DNA from: JAENVU01 sp963801105
GTDB taxonomy: Bacteria; Actinomycetota; Acidimicrobiia; IMCC26256; JAENVU01
DNA length: 64,000 bases
Assembly: GCA_963801105.1 (NCBI GenBank)
Contig: CAWDDH010000003.1
Span: 3,763,496 to 3,827,495, forward strand
Direction of reading: 5' to 3'
Shown here piece by piece: positions 39,644 through 48,360 of the stretch (position 1 is the first letter of the stretch; every line of letters starts with the position of its first letter). Under the pieces are notes generated by a model. It worked only from the letters and a program-made list of their open reading frames with translations. It made no database searches and had not been told where the DNA came from. A program made the translations under genes and the position numbers.

Positions 39644-39762
39644 GGCACCCGTCCCCTCGACGAGCGGAGGGAGATCGGTCCGCGCCCGGTGCTCACCATC
39701 GCTCCTCCTCCGGTCGACCCGCTGCCCAGGTTCGCGCGCATTGCCGCGATCGAGCCGGTCGG

Positions 39763-40812
39763 TCAGAGCCGGAGGTCGGACGCGATCGACGCGAGACGCA
39801 TCGCCCGGACACCGGACGCGAACTGATCCGTCGCCACGCCGTTGTGTACGTACGCGAACGAGATACCGGTCGCCGGATCGGCCCATCCCACCTGCGCGTG
39901 CGCACCGGCGTGGCCGAAGGCACGCGGCGAGACGCCCCGACCGAAGATCGCGTAGCGGAGCACGTGCTGGCCGTCGTCGCCGGCGATCACGAGTCCGAGC
40001 GAGCGGTTCACCGGCGCGCCGAGGAGCGGGTCCGGGAACGTGCAGCGGGTGTGCTCGGTCGCGTCGCGCAGCACCGTCGGGTCCCAGAGGTCGCCGGGAT
40101 TCTGGAGCAGTCCCTGGTAGAAGCGGGCGAGGTCGGCGGCGGTCATGAAGGCGCCACCTCCGGGGTTCCCCGCGGAGCGGACCTCGGGGTCGTTGAACTC
40201 GACCGCGAAGTCGTCGTGCGCGTCGTCGCCCATCGGGACGAGCTGCGCGATGTCGTCCTGGTCGTCGGCGCGCAGCCCGAGGGCGCGCGACAGCCCGAGT
40301 GGGGCGAAGACGCGTTGCTCCACGACGTCTCGGAAGTCCAGCCCGGTGGCGCGCTCGAGCAGGTCGGCGAGGACCCAGTGCGCGACCGCGGCGTGATACT
40401 CGAAGCGCGTGCCCGGCTCCCATTCGAGACTCCACCGCGCGAAGCGGGCACGGCGCCTTTCCGGATCGGCGCCTTCGACGTTGCCCATCGGCGCGTTCGG
40501 GAACCCCGAGGTGTGCAGCATCACCTGCTCGACGGTCACGACGTCCTTACCGTTCGTCGCGAACTCCGGGATGTACTCGGCGACCGGGCGACCCACGTCG
40601 ATGCTGCCCTCGGCGAGGCAGTGCCAGACCGCGGCCGCGACGATCGGCTTCGTCGCGGAAAAGATCGCGAAGCGTGTCGTCGGCTCGGCCGCGCCGAACG
40701 TCTCGAACGCGACGATCTCCCCACGATGGCCGACCGCGACCTGGCATGCGGGCGAGTGCCCGTCGGCCACGTCCGCCGCGGCTGCGCTCATCAGCTCGTC
40801 GAGGCTGCTCAT
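39763..40812 (-). CDS. Serine beta-lactamase-fold hydrolase (class C / esterase type)
   Basis: 349 residues. The catalytic SATK (SxxK) is at about 52-55 and the YxN-equivalent Tyr in FEYHAAVAHW. A late GHAG replaces KTG, as in carboxylesterase EstB-like and peptidase-like members of the family. No signal peptide is seen, so an intracellular esterase or amidase is more likely than antibiotic resistance. Confidence 0.85.
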   Translation of the reverse strand: MSSLDELMSAAAADVADGHSPACQVAVGHRGEIVAFETFGAAEPTTRFAIFSATKPIVAAAVWHCLAEGSIDVGRPVAEYIPEFATNGKDVVTVEQVMLHTSGFPNAPMGNVEGADPERRRARFARWSLEWEPGTRFEYHAAVAHWVLADLLERATGLDFRDVVEQRVFAPLGLSRALGLRADDQDDIAQLVPMGDDAHDDFAVEFNDPEVRSAGNPGGGAFMTAADLARFYQGLLQNPGDLWDPTVLRDATEHTRCTFPDPLLGAPVNRSLGLVIAGDDGQHVLRYAIFGRGVSPRAFGHAGAHAQVGWADPATGISFAYVHNGVATDQFASGVRAMRLASIASDLRL

Positions 40813-40882
40813 CAGATGTGGAGCCTAGGGACACGCCGGCCGCACCGCGAGGGAGGACCGACCACTCGGTACGCTGCGGAGC

Positions 40883-41752
40883 GTGTCGGACTGGAAGGAC
40901 CTGAGCGCGCGGGCGTCGAAGGCCTCCCATCGCGTGATCGGTTGGATCTACTGGGATCCCGATGCCGTCGCCGCGTACAGCGCGCTCGGGATCGAGAACG
41001 GGCTCGGCTACTACGTCGCCAGTCGCGCGGCACCGCTCGCCGCGGCCGGTCACCAGGCGGTGGCCGCGGCCTTCTATTCGATCCATCCGGGGTTCATCGA
41101 GCTCTCGCTGTCGCTCGCCGAGGCGGCGACCACGTGGGAGCAGATCGCCGAGGTACGCAACGACGCCGCGGGTGCGGGGCTCCGCCGCATCGCACCGGAG
41201 ATCTGCGACGAGCTGGTCGGCCTCGCCGATCCGCTGTGGGCGACGGCCGACGCGCTGCCGGCATCGGGTCGGGTCCTCTTCGCCGCCCACCGGCAGTGGC
41301 CGCGACCGGAGGACCGGCTCGTCTCCGCCTGGCTGGCGCTCAACTGCCTGCGCGAATACCGGGGCGACACCCACTTCGCCGTGCTCCTCGCGGAGGACCT
41401 CTCCGGCACGCAGGCCGGGCTCCTGCACGACGCGTACCTCAACTACCCCGGCGACTGGATCCCACGCAGCCGCGGCGCCGACGACGCCGCGCTCGCCGAG
41501 GCGATGGCCGACCTCGAAGCGCGTGGCCTCGCCACCCACGGAAAGGTGAACGACGCCGGGCTCGCGCTGCGGGAGCGGATCGAGACCCGCACCGACCAGC
41601 TGACCGAACGTCCGTGGCGGACCCTCGGCGAGGCACGCACCGTCCAGCTGTTGGAGCTGATCGAGCCGGTCGGGCCGCGGTTCATGGCGCAGGTCGACGC
41701 CACCGCCGGTCCCGACTGGATGCCCGCCGCCCGCGATCGCCGCAGCGGCTGA
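40883..41752 (+). CDS. SCO6745-family protein (helix-turn-helix-like)
   Basis: 289 residues from GTG 40883. The all-helical pattern with IGWIYWDPDAVAAYSALGIENGLGYYVASRAAPL near the start and a conserved C-terminal helix (RIETRTDQLTERPW) is that of the SCO6745 family, common in actinobacteria, related in fold to MarR-type winged helices and of unknown function. It is divergent from the beta-lactamase-fold gene by 70 bases. Confidence 0.75.
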   Translation: MSDWKDLSARASKASHRVIGWIYWDPDAVAAYSALGIENGLGYYVASRAAPLAAAGHQAVAAAFYSIHPGFIELSLSLAEAATTWEQIAEVRNDAAGAGLRRIAPEICDELVGLADPLWATADALPASGRVLFAAHRQWPRPEDRLVSAWLALNCLREYRGDTHFAVLLAEDLSGTQAGLLHDAYLNYPGDWIPRSRGADDAALAEAMADLEARGLATHGKVNDAGLALRERIETRTDQLTERPWRTLGEARTVQLLELIEPVGPRFMAQVDATAGPDWMPAARDRRSG

Positions 41753-41818
41753 GCGCAAAGTGGCCGACGCGCTTCCGACCCGCACCGGCGAGGCGGCCCG
41801 CCGTGGAAGAGTGTCCCG

Positions 41819-42754
41819 ATGACCTACGCCTTCGATCCCGAACTCGCGCCGCTCGTGGCGCTCCTCCCCCACCAGGACCTCACCGACGTCGCGGCGGCGC
41901 GTACAGGCCTCGCCGCGCTCATCGATCCCCTCAACGAGCACGTCGACACCACCGGCGTGGACGTCACCGACCGTGCCCTCCCCACCGCCGACGGCGAGGT
42001 GGCCGTCCGCGTGTACGCACCCTCCGGTCCACCGCCCGCCACCGGACGACCGGCGCTGCTCGACATCCACGGCGGCGGGTTCGCCGTCGGCTCGATCACG
42101 ATGGAGCACGCGTTCGCGACCGAGATCGCGCGGGAGCTCGGTGCGGTCGTCGTCACCCCTGAGTACCGGCTCGCACCCGAGCACCCCTTCCCCGCCGGGC
42201 TCGACGATTGCTACGCCACGTTGCGCTGGCTGCATGACGGCGCCGAGGAGCTCGGGGTCGACACGACGCGCGTCGGCGTCGGCGGGCAGAGCGCGGGCGG
42301 TGGGCTCGCAGCCGCGACGGCGCTGCTGGCGCGCGACCGCGGTGGACCCGCGTTGTGCTTCCAGTTCCTCGGGATCCCCGAGCTGGACCACCGGCTCGAG
42401 ACCACGAGCATGCGCACCTTCGTCGACACCCCGCTCTGGAATCGGCCGAGCGCCGTCGTCAGCTGGCGTTTCTACCTCGGCGAGGACCCGACCGACGTGT
42501 CGCCGTACGCATCCCCCTCCATGGCCGAGGACCTGCGCGGCCTCCCGCCCGCATACGTGACCACGATGGAGTTCGACCCCTTGCGCGACGAGGGCATCCT
42601 CTACGCGCTGCGCATGATGGAGGCGGGGGTACCGGTCGAGCTGCACTCGTTCCCCGGCACGTTCCACGGATCGGCCATGGTCCCGACCGCGGCCGTCTCC
42701 CGCCGCGCGAACGCCGAGATGGTCGAGGTCCTGCGGCGCGGCCTGCGGGCATGA
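41819..42754 (+). CDS. Alpha/beta hydrolase, hormone-sensitive-lipase-type esterase
   Basis: 311 residues. The oxyanion motif is HGGGFAVGS, the nucleophile elbow GGQSAGGG, the acid in TMEFDPLRDEG and the His in FPGTFHGS, all in HSL/Est order. No signal peptide is present. It hydrolyses short acyl esters in the cytoplasm. The ATG start lies after GTGGAAGAG. Confidence 0.87.
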   Translation: MTYAFDPELAPLVALLPHQDLTDVAAARTGLAALIDPLNEHVDTTGVDVTDRALPTADGEVAVRVYAPSGPPPATGRPALLDIHGGGFAVGSITMEHAFATEIARELGAVVVTPEYRLAPEHPFPAGLDDCYATLRWLHDGAEELGVDTTRVGVGGQSAGGGLAAATALLARDRGGPALCFQFLGIPELDHRLETTSMRTFVDTPLWNRPSAVVSWRFYLGEDPTDVSPYASPSMAEDLRGLPPAYVTTMEFDPLRDEGILYALRMMEAGVPVELHSFPGTFHGSAMVPTAAVSRRANAEMVEVLRRGLRA

Positions 42755-42813
42755 TCCCCCCGCGGTGATGACGGGTCGCTCCTGTCCGGCGGGCCGAGCG
42801 ATACTGAGGGCGA

Positions 42814-43128
42814 ATGGCGGACGCAGGCTCGGAGCACACCCGGAGGTTCACCTCACGCGCATGGTGGTTCCGGGACCGCCACACCGGCGAGACGGTCGTC
42901 GCCCAGTTCCCGAATCTCCCGCTCTGGATCTTCCTCGCGAGCGTCGTCGCGAGGGCGTTCCTCGCCGAGGACACCTCGGCCGACTCGGCGGTCGCGTGGA
43001 TCGGCACCGGTGCGCTGACCTGGTGGGCGCTCGACGAGGTGATCCGAGGCGTGAACCCATGGCGGCGCGTGCTCGGCGTCGGGGGCTGCGCGTATGCGGT
43101 GGTGCGCGTCGTCCAGCTGCTCGGCTGA
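42814..43128 (+). CDS. Hypothetical membrane protein, 104 residues
   Basis: A polar N-terminus with SRAWWFRDRHTGETVVAQFPN is followed by three short hydrophobic segments (about 36-52, 58-74, 83-102). The pattern is common in actinobacterial small membrane proteins of unknown role. Sixty bases separate it from the esterase gene. Confidence 0.65.
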   Translation: MADAGSEHTRRFTSRAWWFRDRHTGETVVAQFPNLPLWIFLASVVARAFLAEDTSADSAVAWIGTGALTWWALDEVIRGVNPWRRVLGVGGCAYAVVRVVQLLG

Positions 43129-43167
43129 CCGGCCCGACACCGCCAGGGTCGGGGTGACGCTGCCGCG

Positions 43168-43289
43168 CGATCGGGCCGAATGCGGACAGGGAGGCGTGAT
43201 CTCCGCGCCGGCGAACAGAGATTCGGCCTTGCCAAACGACGGCCGATCGTGTTGAACAGTGGTAAGCGGAGCCAGGGAGGCGCGACGCC
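43168..43289 (+). promoter_or_regulatory. Structured leader with competing inverted repeats before a small ORF
   Basis: GGCCGAAT (43174-43181) pairs with ATTCGGCC (43221-43228), enclosing a small GGAG/CTCC stem. Alternatively CGATCGGGCC (43168-43177) pairs almost fully with GGCCGATCG (43241-43249). A third hairpin, GGCG-cga-CGCC, is at 43279-43289. The first two cannot form together, the layout of an attenuator or riboswitch-like leader. No known riboswitch class is recognised. Confidence 0.35.
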
Positions 43290-43309
43290 CAACACGAAGG
43301 GTGGGGTCG

Positions 43310-43465
43310 ATGCCATCGGAGACGGAGAGCCTGCGGGCCGCCATCGTCCAGTACCGGGACCGGTGCCAGCAGTTCGGGGCGGACGAGGCAACCCGGGCTC
43401 TGAACCGGGTGCTCGCGATGATGGAACAGCAGCGTCGGCCGTCGGCGGGGGTCCGAACCGACTGA
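43310..43465 (+). CDS. Small hypothetical protein, 51 residues
   Basis: Start ATG 43310, 6 bases after a GGGTGGGG run. A GTG at 43259 is in frame but would read through the structured leader. It is helical and charged (SETESLRAAIVQYRDRCQQFG, ALNRVLAMMEQQ), with one Cys. Function is unknown. Confidence 0.5.
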   Translation: MPSETESLRAAIVQYRDRCQQFGADEATRALNRVLAMMEQQRRPSAGVRTD

Positions 43466-43491
43466 ACCGCCGGCGCCCGGCGACGCCCCGC

Positions 43492-44310
43492 TCAGAGATC
43501 AGAGCGGCGGGCACGAGCGACGACTATCGGCTGGTCCATCGATACTTGGCCGTCGACGACGAGGTCGCGCGCACCGTCGACCATCTGGCGTTCGAGCGCG
43601 GCGAGCGCGTCCGCGGGCGCGTCCGCGACGAACGAGCCCAACGGCGTCAGGTTGATGTACTGCCAGAGGAACTCCCCTGGCGGCGGGAGCACGAGCCGAG
43701 CCGAAGTGACCGTCGCCGAGGCGTCGGCGAACCCGGCGTCGGCGAGCAGTGCCGCGAGCCGGTCGGCGTCGGACATCGAGAAGACCGCCCCGACGAAGCC
43801 GCCGAGCTCCGGGGCGATCTGATCGACGATCGCGCGTTCGAGGATCTCGAACAGCGGCTGGATCGCGCCGGGCGTGCTGACGACGATCCGACCGTCCGGG
43901 GCGAGCACGCGACGCATCTCGCGGAGCGCGCCGAGCGGGTCCGGCATGAACATGAGACCCATCTGGCACACGACGAGGTCGTAGGCGCCGTCGGGGAACG
44001 GCAGATCGGCGGCATCGGCGACGTGCCACTCGACATCGGCACCGTCCGCCGCAGTCGTTCCTCTGGCGACCTCGATCATTTCCGGCGCGACATCGACACC
44101 CGTCACCGATCCGCCGGTGCCGACGCTCGACGCCGCCAGACGCGCGATCACGCCCGTGCCGCACGCCACGTCGAGCACGCGCTCACCTGGCTGGATCGCG
44201 GCGGCGCGGAGTAGGTACTCGGCGACGGGCGTCGCGATCGCGGGGACGAAGAAGCGCTCGTAGTTCTCCGCCGCGGTCCCGGTGAACTCTCGAAAGGTGG
44301 GTGTGGTCAT
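43492..44310 (-). CDS. SAM-dependent methyltransferase (UbiE/class I)
   Basis: 272 residues from ATG 44310, preceded by GGGAGACC. It has a class I Rossmann methyltransferase fold with motif I VLDVACGTGVIARLA, motif II TGVDVAPEMIEVAR, DAADLPFPDGAYDLVVCQMG and the post-motif MRRVLAPDGRIVVST. The substrate is unknown. It is co-directional with the SnoaL-like gene 30 bases upstream and the LuxR-type regulator. Confidence 0.85.
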   Translation of the reverse strand: MTTPTFREFTGTAAENYERFFVPAIATPVAEYLLRAAAIQPGERVLDVACGTGVIARLAASSVGTGGSVTGVDVAPEMIEVARGTTAADGADVEWHVADAADLPFPDGAYDLVVCQMGLMFMPDPLGALREMRRVLAPDGRIVVSTPGAIQPLFEILERAIVDQIAPELGGFVGAVFSMSDADRLAALLADAGFADASATVTSARLVLPPPGEFLWQYINLTPLGSFVADAPADALAALERQMVDGARDLVVDGQVSMDQPIVVARARRSDL

Positions 44311-44340
44311 GACGGTCTCCCGGTTCGGACGGACGGCTGG

Positions 44341-44772
44341 TCAGGGTCGGAGCAGCGGCGCCTCGGCCGCGTGCCGAGCACGCAACTCGTCGTCCCAGCC
44401 CCCGTTGCAGTAGGTGGTGACCGCGTGGATCTGTCCGTCGCGAACCTCGCACAGATGCATGCGGCGGGCAGTCATGACACCCGACGGTGTGTGCTGGGTC
44501 TCGACGTGCTCGGTGACGAATCCGGTCGCCGTCGGCAGCGTGCGGAGCACGTCGATCTCGGCGGGGCCCTCGGCGATCGATCGGAGCTGCGCGGTGAAGG
44601 CATCGCCGGGGCCCTCGAACTGGAACCGCCACATCGGTGGCATCAGGTCGAAGAACGTGTCGGAGGCGAAGAGATCGTCACGGGCTTCGAAGTCGGAGAA
44701 GCAGCGATGGAACTCGGCGCTGAGTCGGTCGGCGGTCGCCTGGTCGAGCAGGCTCGACGTCGGTGCGGACAT
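44341..44772 (-). CDS. SnoaL/NTF2-like protein
   Basis: 143 residues from ATG 44772, preceded by GGAGGG. The cone-shaped NTF2 fold is suggested by FHRCFSDFEARDDLFASDTFFDLMPP, the central beta strands and HLCEVRDGQIHAVTTYCNGGW at the end. Such proteins are polyketide cyclases, isomerases or small-molecule binders. It follows repeats that probably control it. Confidence 0.75.
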   Translation of the reverse strand: MSAPTSSLLDQATADRLSAEFHRCFSDFEARDDLFASDTFFDLMPPMWRFQFEGPGDAFTAQLRSIAEGPAEIDVLRTLPTATGFVTEHVETQHTPSGVMTARRMHLCEVRDGQIHAVTTYCNGGWDDELRARHAAEAPLLRP

Positions 44773-44823
44773 GGGACCCTCCTGGGCCGTCTCGTCGGTA
44801 CCCGGACGACGGTACGGAGAACT

Positions 44824-44890
44824 CCCCCATCCGGCATCCCCAGGACACCCCATTTCGGCATCCGTCACGGCATGGGGTGAATACCCCATG
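44824..44890. promoter_or_regulatory. Repeat cluster upstream of the SnoaL-methyltransferase operon
   Basis: A perfect 8-base inverted repeat CATGGGGT-gaat-ACCCCATG (44871-44890) lies 22 bases after the end of the LuxR-type gene. Two direct repeats follow toward the SnoaL start: CCCCATCCGGCATCC (44825-44839) and CCCCATTTCGGCATCC (44848-44863), 23 bases apart. All share the CCCCAT core. They probably bind a dimeric regulator, most simply the LuxR-type protein encoded next door. The palindrome could also act as a terminator hairpin, though no T-run follows. Confidence 0.6.
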
Positions 44891-44912
44891 CCTGACCGCG
44901 ACGACCAGAACG

Positions 44913-46541
44913 TCAGAGCAAGCCGTGTTCGTAGGCGTGGGCGGTGGCCGCGGCGCGCGTCGTGACACCGAGCTTGGTGAAGATGTTCTCCAGGTGCCGG
45001 CTCACGGTGTGCCGGCTGATCACCAGTGCCGCCGAGATCTCGCGGTTGGTGCGGCCGGCGGCGACGTGTCTGAGCACCTCCTGCTCGCGCGGCGAGAGGG
45101 AGCCGGGCGCCGAGCGTGCTCCGCGTGCCGCCGAAGCGGCCGCGTTCATCGCGTCGAGATCGGCGCGGGCGCCGAGCGCCGCGAAGGTCTCGCGAGCACC
45201 GGCGAGCTCGAGCTCGGCCGAGACGCGGTCGCCGGCCGCTCCGCACGCCTCGGCGATCAGCACGGCAGTCCGAGCGAGCTCGTAGGGCATGTGCAGGTTC
45301 CGCCAGGCATCGGCGGCGGCGCGGAGGTGTCGAAGGGCCGCCGGCGGATCGTCGTCGAGCGCCGTCGCCCCAAGGCCCTGATCGGCGGCGGCGCGGAGCA
45401 CGGGCGACCCGACCTCCGCGGCGATGGCGTCGAGCTCGCCGGCCGCGGCCCGCGCGTGCTCGTGTCGACCCTCGGCGCGGAAGATGACGACTGCAGCGGC
45501 GAGCAACGGTGGCCGGGCCAGCGCGTCGACGGTTTCGGTCAGCGCGCGATTGATGACGGCGGCCGCGATGTCGACTCGACCCCGCGCGAGCTCGAGCAAC
45601 GCGCGACCCGGCACCGGTGAGTGCCCGGACCGCAGCGCGCTCGTGTACCACTGTTCTGCGACGTCGAAGTCGCCGCGGAGCCGCGACAGTTCGGCCGCCT
45701 GGTAGCGCGCGAGCCCCAGCGCGGGATGGGGCGGATCCTCGAGCCGGCGGCACGCGGATTCGGCGACGCTCTTCGCATTGTCCCACCGACCAGCCGCCTG
45801 CTCGACCTGTGATCGGTGGACCAGACACTGGCCGCGGTAGAGCACCAGATCGGGTTGCTGATCACACCAGGCTTCGAGCGCATCCGTCCACTCGGAGGCG
45901 CGACGAAGATCGAAGAGCTGCATGCATTCGAGGATCACGGCGCAATAGACGATCCCCGCCGTGATCGGTCCGACCTCGCCGGCGGTCACGGCGACCATGA
46001 CCTCGTCCAATCGCGCCGTCCCCTCGGGGATCTCGCGCTTCGCGATCAGTGCCTGGCCGAGACCCAGCGTGGCGAAGGCGGTGAGGTCGGGCTCGTCGAA
46101 CCGGCGACCGATCTCGACGGCCTCGATCGCGAGGTCCCGGGCACGTTCGGCGTCGCCCTCCTCGAGGGCACCGAGTGCGCGAGGGATCATCAGATATCCG
46201 GCACCGGCACAGACACCGACCTCGTCCTCCACCATGCGGCCGGCACGACCGAACCAGCCGCCGGCCTGAGCCATCTGGCCGGCCAACATGAGACCGAGGC
46301 CGAGCCAGAACGCGCACCGAACCGCGTCGGCGTCGTTCCCGGTGCGGCGGTGGCCGCGGTAGGCGGCCCCCCAGGCCGCGGCGCTCTCCGCGTCGCGCCC
46401 GGTGAGGTGCGCCGCGACCGCGAGCCTCTCCGCGTCCCCCGGGTCGAGCTCCTCGACATCGACGGTCGCGAACGCATCGAAGGCATCGGCCCATGCACGG
46501 CGGGTGAAGTGTTCTCGTCCCGAGCTGAGCCGGTCCCCCAT
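44913..46541 (-). CDS. LuxR-family transcriptional regulator with TPR-like sensor region
   Basis: 542 residues. About 470 residues of Ala- and Leu-rich helical repeats resemble the C-terminal TPR part of MalT/LAL regulators but lack the P-loop ATPase. The C-terminal LuxR/GerE helix-turn-helix has SLSPREQEVLRHVAAGRTNR and ISRHTVSRHLENIFTKLGV. It probably controls the SnoaL-methyltransferase pair just downstream through the CCCCAT repeats. Confidence 0.85.
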   Translation of the reverse strand: MGDRLSSGREHFTRRAWADAFDAFATVDVEELDPGDAERLAVAAHLTGRDAESAAAWGAAYRGHRRTGNDADAVRCAFWLGLGLMLAGQMAQAGGWFGRAGRMVEDEVGVCAGAGYLMIPRALGALEEGDAERARDLAIEAVEIGRRFDEPDLTAFATLGLGQALIAKREIPEGTARLDEVMVAVTAGEVGPITAGIVYCAVILECMQLFDLRRASEWTDALEAWCDQQPDLVLYRGQCLVHRSQVEQAAGRWDNAKSVAESACRRLEDPPHPALGLARYQAAELSRLRGDFDVAEQWYTSALRSGHSPVPGRALLELARGRVDIAAAVINRALTETVDALARPPLLAAAVVIFRAEGRHEHARAAAGELDAIAAEVGSPVLRAAADQGLGATALDDDPPAALRHLRAAADAWRNLHMPYELARTAVLIAEACGAAGDRVSAELELAGARETFAALGARADLDAMNAAASAARGARSAPGSLSPREQEVLRHVAAGRTNREISAALVISRHTVSRHLENIFTKLGVTTRAAATAHAYEHGLL

Positions 46542-46582
46542 GGCTCCAGTCTGTCCGCATCGCCGGCGGTGACGCGTGCGAG

Positions 46583-47662
46583 CTAGTCCTCGTAGGCGCC
46601 GTAGCGGATCGGCGTGCGGAAGCGGCGGACGTCGGGATGCCGTTGCGACGCCGCACCGCGGGCCCGGTTGCCCATGCCGGCGATCATCTCGCCGATGGCG
46701 TGCGCGTGGTGGGGGCTGTCGAGGTTGCGGATCTCGGGGCCGAACTCCACGATGCTCGGCTCCTCGCGGTCGCCGTAGTCACCGAAAACCGGGTAGATCG
46801 ACGCGCCGGCCCGCACCGCGTCGAAGAGGTCCTCCCGCGTCCCCTGCGCGAACGGCTCCATCACCACGAACCCGTGCGCGTCCTTCGCGTCCCGCGAACC
46901 ACTTCCGGCCTCGATGACGATGTGGCCGTGGTCCGAGGTCATGAGGTTCATGAACTCCGACCGGGTCCCCGCGTTCTGCCGGCGGCGGAAGTTCCGCACC
47001 CGGCGATTCAGATCCTCGTCGGTGATGTCGCCCTCGTTGACCGCCTCTCCCCCGCTGACCGGGAACGTCTTCAACACGTTCGCGGCCTTGCGGAGGACGT
47101 CGTCGATCACGTTGAGGCCCATCACCTCGAGGTAGCCGAGGAGGCGGCCGATCATCAGGGTCGTGCGCGTGTCGAGCCGGTCGAAGCCGCGCTGCTGTGC
47201 GGCGCGGGTCAGGTACCCGAGGTTGAAGCCGACGTCCTGGAACTCGAGGTGTGAACCCACGAGAATGAACGACTGGCCGTCGACGAGGCGCTCGAAGAAC
47301 TTCTCCCGCTCGGTGAACTCCACGAACGCCCGGACGTTGGCCGCGGCGAACTGACCGTGGAGGATCTCCAACAGCGCCAGCGACGCTTCGGTCTCGGCCG
47401 ATGACAGCGGCGTGGACCGCAGGAACGCCTGGTCGTGGTTGATCGCGTCCTTGCGCGGCGTGACCGTGATCGCGTCACGCGGGATGGGCTCGAAGATGGT
47501 CTCGAACTCGACACCGCCGACGCGCCGGGCCGACTCGTAGAGCACCTGGTCCAGCTTGCGGTGCACCCCGAACATCTCGTGCAGCTGCCCGGCGGCCGCG
47601 TGCAAGATGCCGCCCTCGGGCCGGGGTGGACCGTGGAACGGGCGGTCGTCGTCGCTCGTCAT
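46583..47662 (-). CDS. Unrecognised protein, possibly a diverged acyltransferase
   Basis: 359 residues from ATG 47662. Features: MFGVHRKLDQVLYESARRVGG near the start, FILVGSHLEFQDVGFNLGYL in the middle, VEINAGS-like beta stretches (HIVIEAGSGSRD) and MEPFAQGTREDLFDAVRAGASIYPVFGDYGDRE later. The order GSHLEFQD then YPVFGDY faintly recalls motifs I and IV of glycerolipid acyltransferases, but the HxxxxD box is only partly present, so this is a weak guess. It is transcribed alone, away from the TetR gene by 62 bases. Confidence 0.55.
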   Translation of the reverse strand: MTSDDDRPFHGPPRPEGGILHAAAGQLHEMFGVHRKLDQVLYESARRVGGVEFETIFEPIPRDAITVTPRKDAINHDQAFLRSTPLSSAETEASLALLEILHGQFAAANVRAFVEFTEREKFFERLVDGQSFILVGSHLEFQDVGFNLGYLTRAAQQRGFDRLDTRTTLMIGRLLGYLEVMGLNVIDDVLRKAANVLKTFPVSGGEAVNEGDITDEDLNRRVRNFRRRQNAGTRSEFMNLMTSDHGHIVIEAGSGSRDAKDAHGFVVMEPFAQGTREDLFDAVRAGASIYPVFGDYGDREEPSIVEFGPEIRNLDSPHHAHAIGEMIAGMGNRARGAASQRHPDVRRFRTPIRYGAYED

Positions 47663-47724
47663 CCCTGAAGTCTCGCGTCCCGGACGGCTCGACCGAAGGA
47701 CTCCGGACCGGCCGACCCGGTCGA

Positions 47725-48360
47725 TCACCGGCGGTGGCGATTCCGGCGCGCCACGACGGTCGCGGCGATCGGGACCTCCGGGTCGAGATAGCGCTCGATG
47801 GTCGGGGCGATCGCGTCGAGCAGCGTCTCGGCGTCGGCCTCCACGATCGCCGCGACCGGCACGACGAGGCGCAGCATGGCGAGACCGGCCATCTGGCTCG
47901 CAACGAGCGCCGCCCGCAGCTCGGCGTCCGGCCCCGGCGCCCACTGGGAGAGCATGGCCACGAGCTCACGGGTGAAGAGGTCACGCACCACGGCCGCCGC
48001 TTCGTCGTCGGACACCGCGATGCGCAGGAGCGCGCGCAGTTGGAGCCGCGTCTCCGGCGCGTCCCAGATGCCGAGCGCGCGGCGCAGCAGCTCACGACCG
48101 TCGACGCCGGTGTCGGGATCGAACGCCGCCGCGAGCGACGTGGTGTCGAACGGCAACTCGAGGGCGGCGGCGAGCAGATCGCGCTTGGAGCCGTAGTGAT
48201 GGTGGACCGAAGCCGGGTCGACGCCGGCCCGGGCTGCGATCGCACGGATCGTGGCCCGGTCGTACCCGACGTCGGCGAAGAGCTCCCGGGCAGCCTGGAG
48301 GATGTCGCTCGCCGCGGTGCTCGGACCCCGCGGCCGGCCGCGCCCGCGCGGAGCGGTCAT
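47725..48360 (-). CDS. TetR-family transcriptional regulator
   Basis: 211 residues. The N-terminal DNA-binding domain shows ILQAARELFADVGYDRATIR and AIAARAGVDPASVHHHYGSKRDL. The ligand domain is helical and variable. ATG 48360 overlaps the ABC ATPase stop (ATGA): it is the last gene of the efflux operon, so it is probably an autoregulating repressor acting at the palindrome upstream of the permease. Confidence 0.87.
   Translation of the reverse strand: MTAPRGRGRPRGPSTAASDILQAARELFADVGYDRATIRAIAARAGVDPASVHHHYGSKRDLLAAALELPFDTTSLAAAFDPDTGVDGRELLRRALGIWDAPETRLQLRALLRIAVSDDEAAAVVRDLFTRELVAMLSQWAPGPDAELRAALVASQMAGLAMLRLVVPVAAIVEADAETLLDAIAPTIERYLDPEVPIAATVVARRNRHRR

Noticed and set aside
39622..42162. 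846-codon plus-strand open frame over the beta-lactamase-fold gene
   Set aside because: It overlaps three well-supported genes in other frames, and its composition is that of shadow reading (runs of Arg, Gly, Val, Asp).
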